64,000 nt of DNA, taken from Anadara kagoshimensis (Eukaryota > Mollusca > Bivalvia > Arcoida > Arcidae). Positions 11,550 to 24,383 of this stretch are shown here, in pieces. The first letter of the stretch is position 1, and each line of letters begins with the position of its first letter. The stretch lies in NCBI GenBank assembly GCA_021292105.1, contig CM037870.1, positions 22,770,424-22,834,423 of the forward strand, given 5' to 3'. The notes beneath the pieces were generated by a model that was given only the letters and a program-made list of their open reading frames with translations, made no database searches and was not told the origin of the DNA. The position numbers were made by a program, and so were the translations under genes.

Positions 11550-12574
11550 CAGTTATTTGACAGAGAACAGACACTTTAATTAGCTACATCTACTTGATAA
11601 TAGCCGGATCCTAAGATGGACAGATTACATTGAAATACAGTTATTTTATCCTCGGGTGAACTGTAGAAAATATCGAGGTTACAGTTATAGCAATGTTAAT
11701 CCAAATCAGAATAGGAAAACTGCTCAGTTTATTAATTTATACAATAAATAGGAACGCGTGATGAATAAGTGTCCTGTTGTCAACAATTAAATTTTCAGTA
11801 TTTTAGTCGTATTTTATTGGAAATAAATTAATAAACCAAAATATTAAATCTAGATATTTATATCAAAAAATTAAATTTTAAATACTAAATATAAAATCAT
11901 TCAAAATAGAAATGCTATAATCGTGAAAAGTAACAACAAAGGTAATGTATCATTTCAAAACACCACAACTAAGTTGGTTTAGGGTCTTATTTAAACACAA
12001 GACATTTCTGACTTTGTCAGTAATTCCTTCTCGTGTTGTTCTGGGTGTTATCATATAGACGATAGTATCACTCGGGTACAGCAAACACTGTCGGAGTAAT
12101 CTCCGATGTGAACTGAGAAGGTGGCTTGATTAGTCAAGTAACGATCTTACGATCTACAATGTCCTTCCGGGGACACCCCTCTCCTAATTCTAGACCCCTG
12201 ATCAACTTTACTAGCTGTTGCAGCACCAGTCTTCAATTAACAGGTGACTCTAGCAACAGGCATAGCTAACCTGAAGTCATCTCATATTGATGTTGCCAGA
12301 AAGTTTAATAGACCATTAAACTAAATTCCAGAGATACTAAGTGTACATATTGTTGATAACAGTAAGCCTAGTACTATCCAAAGGAATAATTCATATATTG
12401 GTGTATTGTAAGAACATCGACTTACAAAGCACTTCACATCAAGATCATTTATCTTATTTATGCTTCATTTTAAATCATAATATTTAGTAGATTTTTTTAA
12501 AAATCACACTTTTGAAAACATTAACACATAAGAGTTTACAAATAAAATTGTTCTCAAATAACCAAAGAAACTTG
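11550..12574 (+). repeat. 1-kb spacer copy 6 (recombinant haplotype)
   Basis: 1,025 bp. Combines gattac and aacaaCaaagg with atttAtct, a combination found in no other copy, so it is probably a recombinant between spacer types. One t is lost in aatatttagtag. Confidence 0.95.
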
Positions 12575-14407
12575 CCGGTAACCGGAACCACCTAACACAG
12601 GCTACAATCAAGTACACCTACTTGACGGTAACCGGAACCACCTAACTCAGGCTACAATCAAGTACAGCTACTTGACGGTAACCAGAAGCACCTAACTCAG
12701 GCTACAATCAAGTACACCTACTTGACGGTAACCAGAACCACCTAACCCAGGCTACAATCAAGTACCGCTACTTGACGATAGACAGAACCACCTTACACTA
12801 GCTACAATCAAGTATAGCTACTTGACGGTAGACAGAACCACCTAACACGGGCTACAATCAAGTACAACTACCTTACGGTAGATTAACCAACTTACACGGG
12901 CTACAATCAATTACAGCTAATTGACGGTACACAGAACCACCTTACACAGGGTACAATCAAGTATAGCTACTTGACGGTAACCAGAACCACCTTACACAGG
13001 CTACAATCAAGTACAGCTAATTGACAGTAGACAGAACTACCCTACACTGGCTACAATCAAGTACCGCTACTTGACTGTAACCAGGACCGCCTAATACTGA
13101 CTTCAATCAAGTACAGCTACTTGACGGTAACCAGAACCACCTTACATAGGCTACAATGAAGTAGAGCTACTTTAATGGTGAACCACCTAACATAGGCTTC
13201 AATCAAATACAATTACATGACGGTAACCAGACACACCTTACATAGGCTACAATCAATCAGCTACATGATGGTAACCAGAACCAAATAACTTTGGCTACAA
13301 TTAAGTACAGCTACTTGACGGTAACCAGAACTACCTAACTTTGGCTACAATTCAGTACACCTACTTAACGGTAGACAGAACCACCTTACACAGGCTACAA
13401 TCAAGTACAGCTACTTAACGGTAACCAGAACCACCTTACACAGACTACAATCAAGTACAGCTACTTGACGGTAACCAGAACCACCTAACACGAGCTACCA
13501 TCAAGTACAGCTACCTGACGGTAACCAGAACCACCTAACTCAGGCTACAATCAAGTACAGCTACTTGACGGTAACCAGAACCACCTAACTCAGGCTACAA
13601 TCAAGTACACCTACTTGACGGTAACCAGAACCACATAACTCAGGCTACAATCAAGTACACCTACTTGACGGTAACCGGAACCACCTAACTCAGGCTACAA
13701 TCAAGTACAGCTACTTGACGGTAACCAGAAGCACCTAACTCAGGCTACAATCAAGTACACCTACTTGACGGTAACTAGAACCACCTAACTCAGGCTACAA
13801 TCAAGTACCTCTACTTGACGATAGACAGAACCACCTTACACTAGCTACAATCAAGTATAGCTACTTGACGGTAGACAGAACCACCTAACACGGGCTACAA
13901 TCAAGTACAACTACCTTACGGTAGATAAAACCAACTTACACGGGCTACAATCAAGTACATCTACTTTACGGTAGACAGAACCACTTAACACGGGCTACAA
14001 CCAAGTATAGCTACTTGACGGTAACCAGAATCACCTTACACAGGCTACAGTCAATTACAGCTAATTGACGGTAGACAGAACCACCTAACTTTGGCTACAA
14101 TTAAGTACAGCTACTTGACGGTAGACAGAACCACCTAACTTTGGCTACAATTAAGTACACCTACTTGACGGTAGACAGAACCACCTTACACAGGCTACAA
14201 TCAAGTACAGCTACTTGACGGTAGACAGAATCACCTTACACGGGCTACAATCAAGTACCGCTACTTGACGGTAGAAAGAACCACGTTACACGGGCTACAA
14301 TCAAGTATAGCTACTTGACGGTAGACAGAACCACCTTACACGGGCTACAATCAAGTACACCTACTTTACGGTAACCAGAACCAACTAACTTTTTCTACAA
14401 TTAAGTA
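12575..14407 (+). repeat. 50-bp minisatellite block 7 (alpha start, T2 end)
   Basis: About 37 monomers: an alpha half with the shortened run, then a switch at about 13,460 (cagactac to cacgagctaccatc) into a beta-like half with gataaaaccaac and a T2 end. Blocks 16, 17 and 21 have the same grammar and nearly the same length (1,826-1,833 bp). Confidence 0.95.
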
Positions 14408-15432
14408 CAGTTATTTGACAGAGAACAGACACTTTAATTAGCTACATCTACTTGATAATAGCCGGATCCTAAGATGGACAGATCACATTGAAATACAGTT
14501 ATTTTATCCTCGGGTGAACTGTAGAAAATATCGAGGTTACAGTTATAGCAATGTTAATCCAAATCAGAATAGGAAAACTGCTCAGTTTATTAATTTATAC
14601 AATAAATAGGAACGCGTGATGAATAAGTGTCCTGTTGTCAACAATTAAATTTTCAGTATTTTAGTCGTATTTTATTGGAAATAAATTAATAAACCAAAAT
14701 ATTAAATCTAGATATTTATATCAAAAAATTAAATTTTAAATACTAAATATAAAATCATTCAAAATAGAAATGCTATAATCGTGAAAAGTAACAAAAAAGG
14801 TAATGTATCATTTCAAAACACCACAACTAAGTTGGTTTAGGGTCTTATTTAAACACAAGACATTTCTGACTTTGTCAGTAATTCCTTCTCGTGTTGTTCT
14901 GGGTGTTATCATATAGACGATAGTATCACTCGGGTACAGCAAACACTGTCGGAGTAATCTCCGATGTGAACTGAGAAGGTGGCTTGATTAGTCAAGTAAC
15001 GATCTTACGATCTACAATGTCCTTCCGGGGACACCCCTCTCCTAATTCTAGACCCCTGATCAACTTTACTAGCTGTTGCAGCACAGTCTTCAATTAACAG
15101 GTGACTCTAGCAACAGGCATAGCTAACCTGAAGTCATCTCATATTGATGTTGCCAGAAAGTTTAATAGACCATTAAACTAAATTCCAGAGATACTAAGTG
15201 TACATATTGTTGATAACAGTAAGCCTAGTACTATCCAAAGGAATAATTCATATATTGGTGTATTGTAAGAACATCGACTTACAAAGCACTTCACATCAAG
15301 ATCATTTGTCTTATTTATGCTTCATTTTAAATCATAATATTTTAGTAGATTTTTTTAAAAATCACACTTTTGAAAACATTAACACATAAGAGTTTACAAA
15401 TAAAATTGTTCTCAAATAACCAAAGAAACTTG
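14408..15432 (+). repeat. 1-kb spacer copy 7
   Basis: 1,025 bp. Has gatcac and aacaaAaaagg with atttGtct. It is the only spacer after a gataaaa-type block that does not carry the C variant. One c is lost in gcagcacagtc. Confidence 0.95.
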
Positions 15433-17166
15433 CCGGTAACCGGAACCACCTAACACAGGCTACAATCAAGTACAGCTACTTGACGGTACACAGAACCACC
15501 TTACACAGGCTACAATCAAGTACAGCTACTTGACGGTAACCAGAACCACCTAACACGAGCTACAATCAAGTACAGCTACCTGACGGTAACCAGAACCACC
15601 TAACTCAGGCTACAATCAAGTACAGCTACTTGACGGTAACCAGAACCACCTAACTCAGGCTACAATCAAGTACACCTACTTGACGGTAACCGGAACCACA
15701 TAACTCAGGCTACAATCAAGTACACCTACTTGACGGTAACCGGAACCACCTAACTCAGGCTACAATCAAGTACAGCTACTTGACGGTAACCAGAAGCACC
15801 TAACTCAGGCTACAATCAAGTACCGCTGCTTGACGATAGACAGAACCACCTTACACTAGCTACAATCAAGTATAGCTACTTGACGGTAGACAGAACCACC
15901 TAACACGGGCTACAATCAAGTACACCTACTTGACGGTAACCAGAACCACATAACTCAGGCTACAATCAATTACACCTACTTGACGGTAACCGGAACCACC
16001 TAACTCAGGCTACAATCAAGTACAGCTACTTGACGGTAACCAGAAGCACCTAACTCAGGCTACAATCAAGTACACCTACTTGACGGTAACTAGAACCACC
16101 TAACTCAGGCTACAATCAAGTACCTCTACTTGACGATAGACAGAACCACCTTACACTAGCTACAATCAAGTATAGCTACTTGACGGTAGACAGAACCACC
16201 TAACACGGGCTACAATCAAGTACAACTACCTTACGGTAGATAGAACCAACTTACACGGGCTACAATCAAGTACATCTACTTTACGGTAGACAGAACCACC
16301 TAACACGGGCTACAACCAAGTATAGCTACTTGACGGTAACCAGAATCACCTTACACAGGCTACAGTCAAGTACAGCTAATTGACAGTAGACAGAACTACC
16401 CTACACTGGCTACAATCAAGTACCGCTACTTGACTGTAACCAGGACCGCCTAATACTGACTTCAATCAAGTACAGCTACTTGACGGTAACCAGAACCACC
16501 TTACATAGGCTACAATGAAGTAGAGCTACTTTAATGGTGAACCACCTAACATAGGCTTGAATCAAATACAATTACATGACGGTAACCAGACACACCTTAC
16601 ATAGGCTACAATCAATCAGCTACATGATGGTAACCAGAACCAAATAACTTTGGCTACAATTAAGTACAGCTACTTGACGGTAACCAGAACTACCTAACTT
16701 TGGCTACAATTCAGTACACCTACTTAACGGTAGACAAAACCACCTTACACAGGCTACAATCAAGTACAGCTACTTAACGGTAACCAGAACCACCTTACAC
16801 AGACTACAATCAAGTACAGCTACTTAACGGTAACCAGAACCACCTTACACAGGCTACAATCAAGTACAGCTACTTTACGGTAACCAGAACCACCTAACTT
16901 TGGCTACAATTAAGTACACCTACTTGACGGTAGACAGAACCACCTTACACAGGCTACAATCAAGTACAGCTACTTGACGGTAGACAGAATCACCTTACAC
17001 GGGCTACAATCAAGTACCGCTACTTGACGGTAGAAAGAACCACGTTACACGGGCTACAATCAAGTATAGCTACTTGACGGTAGACAGAACCACCTTACAC
17101 GGGCTACAATCAAGTACACCTACTTTACGGTAACCAGAACCAACTAACTTTTTCTACAATTAAGTA
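15433..17166 (+). repeat. 50-bp minisatellite block 8 (beta start, T1 end, visible crossover)
   Basis: About 35 monomers. The beta first half includes two rounds of the agaagc to cacggg series. At 16,362-16,386 a T2-type left half (ctacagtcaa) is joined to a T1-type right half (gtacagctaattgacag), after which the T1 series follows. Confidence 0.95.
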
Positions 17167-18192
17167 CAGTTATTTGACAGAGAACAGACACTTTAATTAG
17201 CTACATCTACTTGATAATAGCCGGATCCTAAGATGGACAGATTACATTGAAATACAGTTATTTTATCCTCGGGTGAACTGTAGAAAATATCGAGGTTACA
17301 GTTATAGCAATGTTAATCCAAATCAGAATAGGAAAACTGCTCAGTTTATTAATTTATACAATAAATAGGAACGCGTGATGAATAAGTGTCCTGTTGTCAA
17401 CAATTAAATTTTCAGTATTTTAGTCGTATTTTATTGGAAATAAATTAATAAACCAAAATATTAAATCTAGATATTTATATCAAAAAATTAAATTTTAAAT
17501 ACTAAATATAAAATCATTCAAAATAGAAATGCTATAATCGTGAAAAGTAACAAAAAAGGTAATGTATCATTTCAAAACACCACAACTAAGTTGGTTTAGG
17601 GTCTTATTTAAACACAAGACATTTCTGACTTTGTCAGTAATTCCTTCTCGTGTTGTTCTGGGTGTTATCATATAGACGATAGTATCACTCGGGTACAGCA
17701 AACACTGTCGGAGTAATCTCCGATGTGAACTGAGAAGGTGGCTTGATTAGTCAAGTAACGATCTTACGATCTACAATGTCCTTCCGGGGACACCCCTCTC
17801 CTAATTCTAGACCCCTGATCAACTTTACTAGCTGTTGCAGCACCAGTCTTCAATTAACAGGTGACTCTAGCAACAGGCATAGCTAACCTGAAGTCATCTC
17901 ATATTGATGTTGCCAGAAAGTTTAATAGACCATTAAACTAAATTCCAGAGATACTAAGTGTACATATTGTTGATAACAGTAAGCCTAGTACTATCCAAAG
18001 GAATAATTCATATATTGGTGTATTGTAAGAACATCGACTTACAAAGCACTTCACATCAAGATCATTTATCTTATTTATGCTTCATTTTAAATCATAATAT
18101 TTTAGTAGATTTTTTTAAAAATCACACTTTTGAAAACATTAACACATAAGAGTTTACAAATAAAATTGTTCTCAAATAACCAAAGAAACTTG
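17167..18192 (+). repeat. 1-kb spacer copy 8
   Basis: 1,026 bp with all hairpins and both AT tracts intact. Has gattac after a T1 block, aacaaAaaagg and atttAtct. Starts the first two-spacer super-repeat, which recurs at copies 10 and 12. Confidence 0.95.
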
Positions 18193-20933
18193 CCGGTAAC
18201 CGGAACCACCTAACACAGGCTACAATCAAGTACACCTACTTGACGGTAACCGGAACCACCTAACTCAGGCTACAATCAAGTACAGCTACTTGACGGTAAC
18301 CAGAAGCACCTAACTCAGGCTACAATCAAGTACACCTACTTGACGGTAACCAGAACCACCTAACCCAGGCTACAATCAAGTACCGCTACTTGACGATAGA
18401 CAGAACCACCTTACACTAGCTACAATCAAGTATAGCTACTTGACGGTAGACAGAACCACCTAACACGGGCTACAATCAAGTACAACTACCTTACGGTAGA
18501 TTAACCAACTTACACGGGCTACAATCAATTACAGCTAATTGACGGTACACAGAACCACCTTACACAGGGTACAATCAAGTATAGCTACTTGACGGTAACC
18601 AGAACCACCTTACACAGGCTACAATCAAGTACAGCTACTTGACGGTAACCAGAAGCACCTAACTCAGGCTACAATCAAGTACCGCTGCTTGACGATAGAC
18701 AGAACCACCTTACACTAGCTACAATCAAGTATAGCTACTTGACGGTAGACAGAACCACCTAACACGGGCTACAATCAAGTACACCTACTTGACGGTAACC
18801 GGTAACCACACTAACTCAGGCTACAATCAATTACACCTACTTGACGGTAACCAGAACCACCTAACTCAGGCTACAATCAAGTACACCTACTTGACGGTAA
18901 CCAGAACCACCTAACTCAGGCTACAATCAAGTACAGCTACTTGACTCTTGACGGTAACTAGAACCACCTAACTCAGGCTACAATCAAGTACCTCTACTTG
19001 ACGATAGACAGAACCACCTTACACTAGCTACAATCAAGTATAGCTACTTGACGGTAGACAGAACCACCTAACACGGGCTACAATCAAGTACAACTACCTT
19101 ACGGTAGATAGAACCAACTTACACGGGCTACAATCAAGTACATCTACTTTACGGTAGACAGAACCACCTAACACGGGCTACAACCAAGTATAGCTACTTG
19201 ACGGTAACCAGAAGCACCTAACTCAGGCTACAATCAAGTACACCTACTTGACGGTAACCAGAACCACCTAACCCAGGCTACAATCAAGTACCGCTACTTG
19301 ACGATAGACAGAACCACCTTACACTTGCTACAATCAAGTATAGCTACTTGACGGTAGACAGAACCACCTAACACGGGCTACAATCAAGTACAACTACCTT
19401 ACGGTAGATTAACCAACTTACACGGGCTACAATCAATTACAGCTAATTGACGGTACACAGAACCACCTTACACAGGGTACAATCAAGTATAGCTACTTGA
19501 CGGTAACCAGAACCACCTTACACAGGCTACAATCAAGTACAGCTAATTGACAGTAGACAGAACTACCCTACACTGGCTACAATCAAGTACCGCTACTTGA
19601 CTGTAACCAGGACCGCCTAATACTGACTTCAATCAAGTACAGCTACTTGACGGTAACCAGAACCACCTTACATAGGCTACAATGAAGTAGAGCTACTTTA
19701 ATGGTGAACCACCTAACATAGGCTTCAATCAAATACAATTACATGACGGTAACCAGACACACCTTACATAGGCTACAATCAATCAGCTACATGATGGTAA
19801 CCAGAACCAAATAACTTTGGCTACAATTAAGTACAGCTACTTGACGGTAACCAGAACTACCTAACTTTGGCTACAATTCAGTACACCTACTTAACGGTAG
19901 ACAGAACCACCTTACACAGGCTACAATCAAGTACAGCTACTTAACGGTAACCAGAACCACCTTACACAGACTACAATCAAGTACAGCTACTTGACGGTAA
20001 CCAGAACCACCTAACACGAGCTACCATCAAGTACAGCTACCTGACGGTAACCAGAACCACCTAACTCAGGCTACAATCAAGTACAGCTACTTGACGGTAA
20101 CCAGAACCACCTAACTCAGGCTACAATCAAGTACACCTACTTGACGGTAACCAGAACCACATAACTCAGGCTACAATCAAGTACACCTACTTGACGGTAA
20201 CCGGAACCACCTAACTCAGGCTACAATCAAGTACAGCTACTTGACGGTAACCAGAAGCACCTAACTCAGGCTACAATCAAGTACACCTACTTGACGGTAA
20301 CTAGAACCACCTAACTCAGGCTACAATCAAGTACCTCTACTTGACGATAGACAGAACCACCTTACACTAGCTACAATCAAGTATAGCTACTTGACGGTAG
20401 ACAGAACCACCTAACACGGGCTACAATCAAGTACAACTACCTTACGGTAGATAAAACCAACTTACACGGGCTACAATCAAGTACATCTACTTTACGGTAG
20501 ACAGAACCACCTAACACGGGCTACAACCAAGTATAGCTACTTGACGGTAACCAAAATCACCTTACACAGGCTACAGTCAATTACAGCTAATTGACGGTAG
20601 ACAGAACCACCTAACTTTGGCTACAATTAAGTACAGCTACTTGACGGTAGACAGAACCACCTAACTTTGGCTACAATTAAGTACACCTACTTGACGGTAG
20701 ACAGAACCACCTTACACAGGCTACAATCAAGTACAGCTACTTGACGGTAGACAGAATCACCTTACACGGGCTACAATCAAGTACCGCTACTTGACGGTAG
20801 AAAGAACCACGTTACACGGGCTACAATCAAGTATAGCTACTTGACGGTAGACAGAACCACCTTACACGGGCTACAATCAAGTACACCTACTTTACGGTAA
20901 CCAGAACCAACTAACTTTTTCTACAATTAAGTA
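18193..20933 (+). repeat. 50-bp minisatellite block 9 (three-module composite)
   Basis: About 55 monomers. The alpha start runs to the caattacagctaattg monomer. A beta-type middle follows from about 18,630, a second alpha-type series with the shortened run from about 19,200, and finally a gataaaa T2 end. Irregular monomers lie at 18,786-18,955. Confidence 0.95.
18786..18955 (+). repeat. Irregular monomers in block 9
   Basis: One monomer reads ggtaaccggtaaccacac (a duplicated ggtaacc), and another carries ttgactcttgacgg (extra bases between stem and ggtaacta). Corresponding monomers in blocks 8, 10, 11 and 12 are regular, so the change is private to this block or an assembly fault. Confidence 0.8.
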
Positions 20934-21959
20934 CAGTTATTTGACAGAGAACAGACACTTTAATTAGCTACATCTACTTGATAATAGCCGGATCCTAAGA
21001 TGGACAGATCACATTGAAATACAGTTATTTTATCCTCGGGTGAACTGTAGAAAATATCGAGGTTACAGTTATAGCAATGTTAATCCAAATCAGAATAGGA
21101 AAACTGCTCAGTTTATTAATTTATACAATAAATAGGAACGCGTGATGAATAAGTGTCCTGTTGTCAACAATTAAATTTTCAGTATTTTAGTCGTATTTTA
21201 TTGGAAATAAATTAATAAACCAAAATATTAAATCTAGATATTTATATCAAAAAATTAAATTTTAAATACTAAATATAAAATCATTCAAAATAGAAATGCT
21301 ATAATCGTGAAAAGTAACAACAAAGGTAATGTATCATTTCAAAACACCACAACTAAGTTGGTTTAGGGTCTTATTTAAACACAAGACATTTCTGACTTTG
21401 TCAGTAATTCCTTCTCGTGTTGTTCTGGGTGTTATCATATAGACGATAGTATCACTCGGGTACAGCAAACACTGTCGGAGTAATCTCCGATGTGAACTGA
21501 GAAGGTGGCTTGATTAGTCAAGTAACGATCTTACGATCTACAATGTCCTTCCGGGGACACCCCTCTCCTAATTCTAGACCCCTGATCAACTTTACTAGCT
21601 GTTGCAGCACCAGTCTTCAATTAACAGGTGACTCTAGCAACAGGCATAGCTAACCTGAAGTCATCTCATATTGATGTTGCCAGAAAGTTTAATAGACCAT
21701 TAAACTAAATTCCAGAGATACTAAGTGTACATATTGTTGATAACAGTAAGCCTAGTACTATCCAAAGGAATAATTCATATATTGGTGTATTGTAAGAACA
21801 TCGACTTACAAAGCACTTCACATCAAGATCATTTGTCTTATTTATGCTTCATTTTAAATCATAATATTTTAGTAGATTTTTTTAAAAATCACACTTTTGA
21901 AAACATTAACACATAAGAGTTTACAAATAAAATTGTTCTCAAATAACCAAAGAAACTTG
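20934..21959 (+). repeat. 1-kb spacer copy 9
   Basis: 1,026 bp. Full-length form with gatcac, the C variant and atttGtct. Middle spacer of the 17,167-23,349 super-repeat. Confidence 0.95.
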
Positions 21960-23349
21960 CCGGTAACCGGAACCACCTAACACAGGCTACAATCAAGTAC
22001 AGCTACTTGACGGTACACAGAACCACCTTACACAGGCTACAATCAAGTACAGCTACTTGACGGTAACCAGAACCACCTAACACGAGCTACAATCAAGTAC
22101 AGCTACCTGACGGTAACCAGAACCACCTAACTCAGGCTACAATCAAGTACAGCTACTTGACGGTAACCAGAACCACCTAACTCAGGCTACAATCAAGTAC
22201 ACCTACTTGACGGTAACCAGAACCACATAACTCAGGCTACAATCAAGTACACCTACTTGACGGTAACCGGAACCACCTAACTCAGGCTACAATCAAGTAC
22301 AGCTACTTGACGGTAACCAGAAGCACCTAACTCAGGCTACAATCAAGTACCGCTGCTTGACGATAGACAGAACCACCTTACACTAGCTACAATCAAGTAT
22401 AGCTACTTGACGGTAGACAGAACCACCTAACACGGGCTACAATCAAGTACACCTACTTGACGGTAACCAGAACCACATAACTCAGGCTACAATCAATTAC
22501 ACCTACTTGACGGTAACCGGAACCACCTAACTCAGGCTACAATCAAGTACAGCTACTTGACGGTAACCAGAAGCACCTAACTCAGGCTACAATCAAGTAC
22601 ACCTACTTGACGGTAACTAGAACCACCTAACTCAGGCTACAATCAAGTACCTCTACTTGACGATAGACAGAACCACCTTACACTAGCTACAATCAAGTAT
22701 AGCTACTTGACGGTAGACAGAACCACCTAACACGGGCTACAATCAAGTACAACTACCTTACGGTAGATAGAACCAACTTACACGGGCTACAATCAAGTAC
22801 ATCTACTTTACGGTAGACAGAACCACCTAACACGGGCTACAACCAAGTATAGCTACTTGACGGTAACCAGAATCACCTTACACAGGCTACAGTCAATTAC
22901 AGCTAATTGACGGTAGACAGAACAACCTAACTTTGGCTACAATTAAGTACAGCTACTTGACGGTAGACAGAACCACCTAACTTTGGCTACAATTAAGTAC
23001 ACCTACTTGACGGTAGACAGAACAACCTAACTTTGGCTACAATTAAGTACAGCTACTTGACGGTAGACAGAACCACCTAACTTTGGCTACAATTAAGTAC
23101 ACCTACTTGACGGTAGACAGAACCACCTTACACAGGCTACAATCAAGTACAGCTACTTGACGGTAGACAGAATCACCTTACACGGGCTACAATCAAGTAC
23201 CGCTACTTGACGGTAGAAAGAACCACGTTACACGGGCTACAATCAAGTATAGCTACTTGACGGTAGACAGAACCACCTTACACGGGCTACAATCAAGTAC
23301 ACCTACTTTACGGTAACCAGAACCAACTAACTTTTTCTACAATTAAGTA
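21960..23349 (+). repeat. 50-bp minisatellite block 10 (beta start, T2 end)
   Basis: About 28 monomers. Beta series with gatagaaccaac and a T2 end in which the ctttgg pair (cagct then cacct) is present twice around 22,915-23,100. Confidence 0.95.
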
Positions 23350-23584
23350 CAGTTATTTGACAGAGAACAGACACTTTAATTAGCTACATCTACTTGATAA
23401 TAGCCGGATCCTAAGATGGACAGATCACATTGAAATACAGTTATTTTATCCTCGGGTGAACTGTAGAAAATATCGAGGTTACAGTTATAGCAATGTTAAT
23501 CCAAATCAGAATAGGAAAACTGCTCAGTTTATTAATTTATACAATAAATAGGAACGCGTGATGAATAAGTGTCCTGTTGTCAAC

Positions 23585-23720
23585 AATTAAATTTTCAGTA
23601 TTTTAGTCGTATTTTATTGGAAATAAATTAATAAACCAAAATATTAAATCTAGATATTTATATCAAAAAATTAAATTTTAAATACTAAATATAAAATCAT
23701 TCAAAATAGAAATGCTATAA
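23585..23720. other. AT-rich tract of the spacer (reference copy)
   Basis: About 135 bp made almost only of A and T, with phased short A/T runs (aattaaatttt, ggaaataaatta, tcaaaaaattaaatttta, aatataaaatc). It sits about 235 bp into every spacer copy. It includes taaatataaaa, whose complement matches the 11-base budding-yeast origin core. Such tracts can be bent DNA, matrix attachment or replication-origin sites, but in an AT-only stretch these matches are weak. Confidence 0.6.
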
Positions 23721-23807
23721 TCGTGAAAAGTAACAAAAAAGGTAATGTATCATTTCAAAACACCACAACTAAGTTGGTTTAGGGTCTTATTTAAACACAA
23801 GACATTT

Positions 23808-23979
23808 CTGACTTTGTCAGTAATTCCTTCTCGTGTTGTTCTGGGTGTTATCATATAGACGATAGTATCACTCGGGTACAGCAAACACTGTCGGAGTAAT
23901 CTCCGATGTGAACTGAGAAGGTGGCTTGATTAGTCAAGTAACGATCTTACGATCTACAATGTCCTTCCGGGGACACCCC
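23808..23979. other. Cluster of four short perfect hairpins in the spacer (reference copy)
   Basis: Four perfect inverted repeats lie within 172 bp: CTGAC-TTT-GTCAG (23,808-23,820), TCGGAG-TAAT-CTCCGA (23,891-23,906), CTTGA-TTAG-TCAAG (23,925-23,938) and GGGG-ACA-CCCC (23,969-23,979). Between the last two is a direct repeat of CGATCT (23,942 and 23,950). The segment is the least AT-rich part of the spacer. It could be a folded RNA or paired protein sites, and no known RNA family is recognised. Confidence 0.6.
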
Positions 23980-24365
23980 TCTCCTAATTCTAGACCCCTG
24001 ATCAACTTTACTAGCTGTTGCAGCACCAGTCTTCAATTAACAGGTGACTCTAGCAACAGGCATAGCTAACCTGAAGTCATCTCATATTGATGTTGCCAGA
24101 AAGTTTAATAGACCATTAAACTAAATTCCAGAGATACTAAGTGTACATATTGTTGATAACAGTAAGCCTAGTACTATCCAAAGGAATAATTCATATATTG
24201 GTGTATTGTAAGAACATCGACTTACAAAGCACTTCACATCAAGATCATTTATCTTATTTATGCTTCATTTTAAATCATAATATTTTAGTAGATTTTTTTA
24301 AAAATCACACTTTTGAAAACATTAACACATAAGAGTTTACAAATAAAATTGTTCTCAAATAACCA

Positions 24366-24383
24366 AAGAAACTTGCCGGTAAC
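24366..24383. other. Boundary palindrome between spacer and block
   Basis: The join of each spacer to the next block reads CCGGTAACCGG, an 11-bp inverted repeat with a single central A, here at 24,376-24,386. It recurs at nearly all 24 joins (copy 19 has lost one base of it). Inside the blocks the same position is usually reduced to GGTAACC or ggtagac. Confidence 0.7.

Larger units (their letters stand above)
23350..24375 (+). repeat. 1-kb spacer copy 10 (used as reference copy)
   Basis: 1,026 bp with no private indel that I can see, so it serves as the reference form. Has gatcac, aacaaAaaagg and atttAtct. Order from the left: decayed monomers, BamHI (ggatcc), MluI (acgcgt), AT-rich tract, four hairpins, second AT-rich part, boundary palindrome. 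Confidence 0.95.

Noticed and set aside
23808-23870. CENP-B box in the spacer
   Set aside because: A stretch cttctcgtgttgttctggg has the right flavour, but too many of the essential positions of the box differ.
23350-24375. rDNA intergenic spacer with promoter
   Set aside because: The organisation is similar, but no 18S, 5.8S, 28S or 5S sequence occurs in 64 kb and no promoter can be identified. Kept only as a possible origin of the family.
23350-24375. Spacer as a transposable element (Helitron, SINE or LTR type)
   Set aside because: No target-site duplication, terminal repeat, A/B box, tRNA-like head, poly-A tail or coding remnant was found, and it never occurs outside the tandem context in this window.
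23350-24375. Hammerhead ribozyme or spliced-leader RNA gene in the spacer
   Set aside because: I looked for the ctgatga/gaaa core on both strands and for known leader sequences and found no convincing match.
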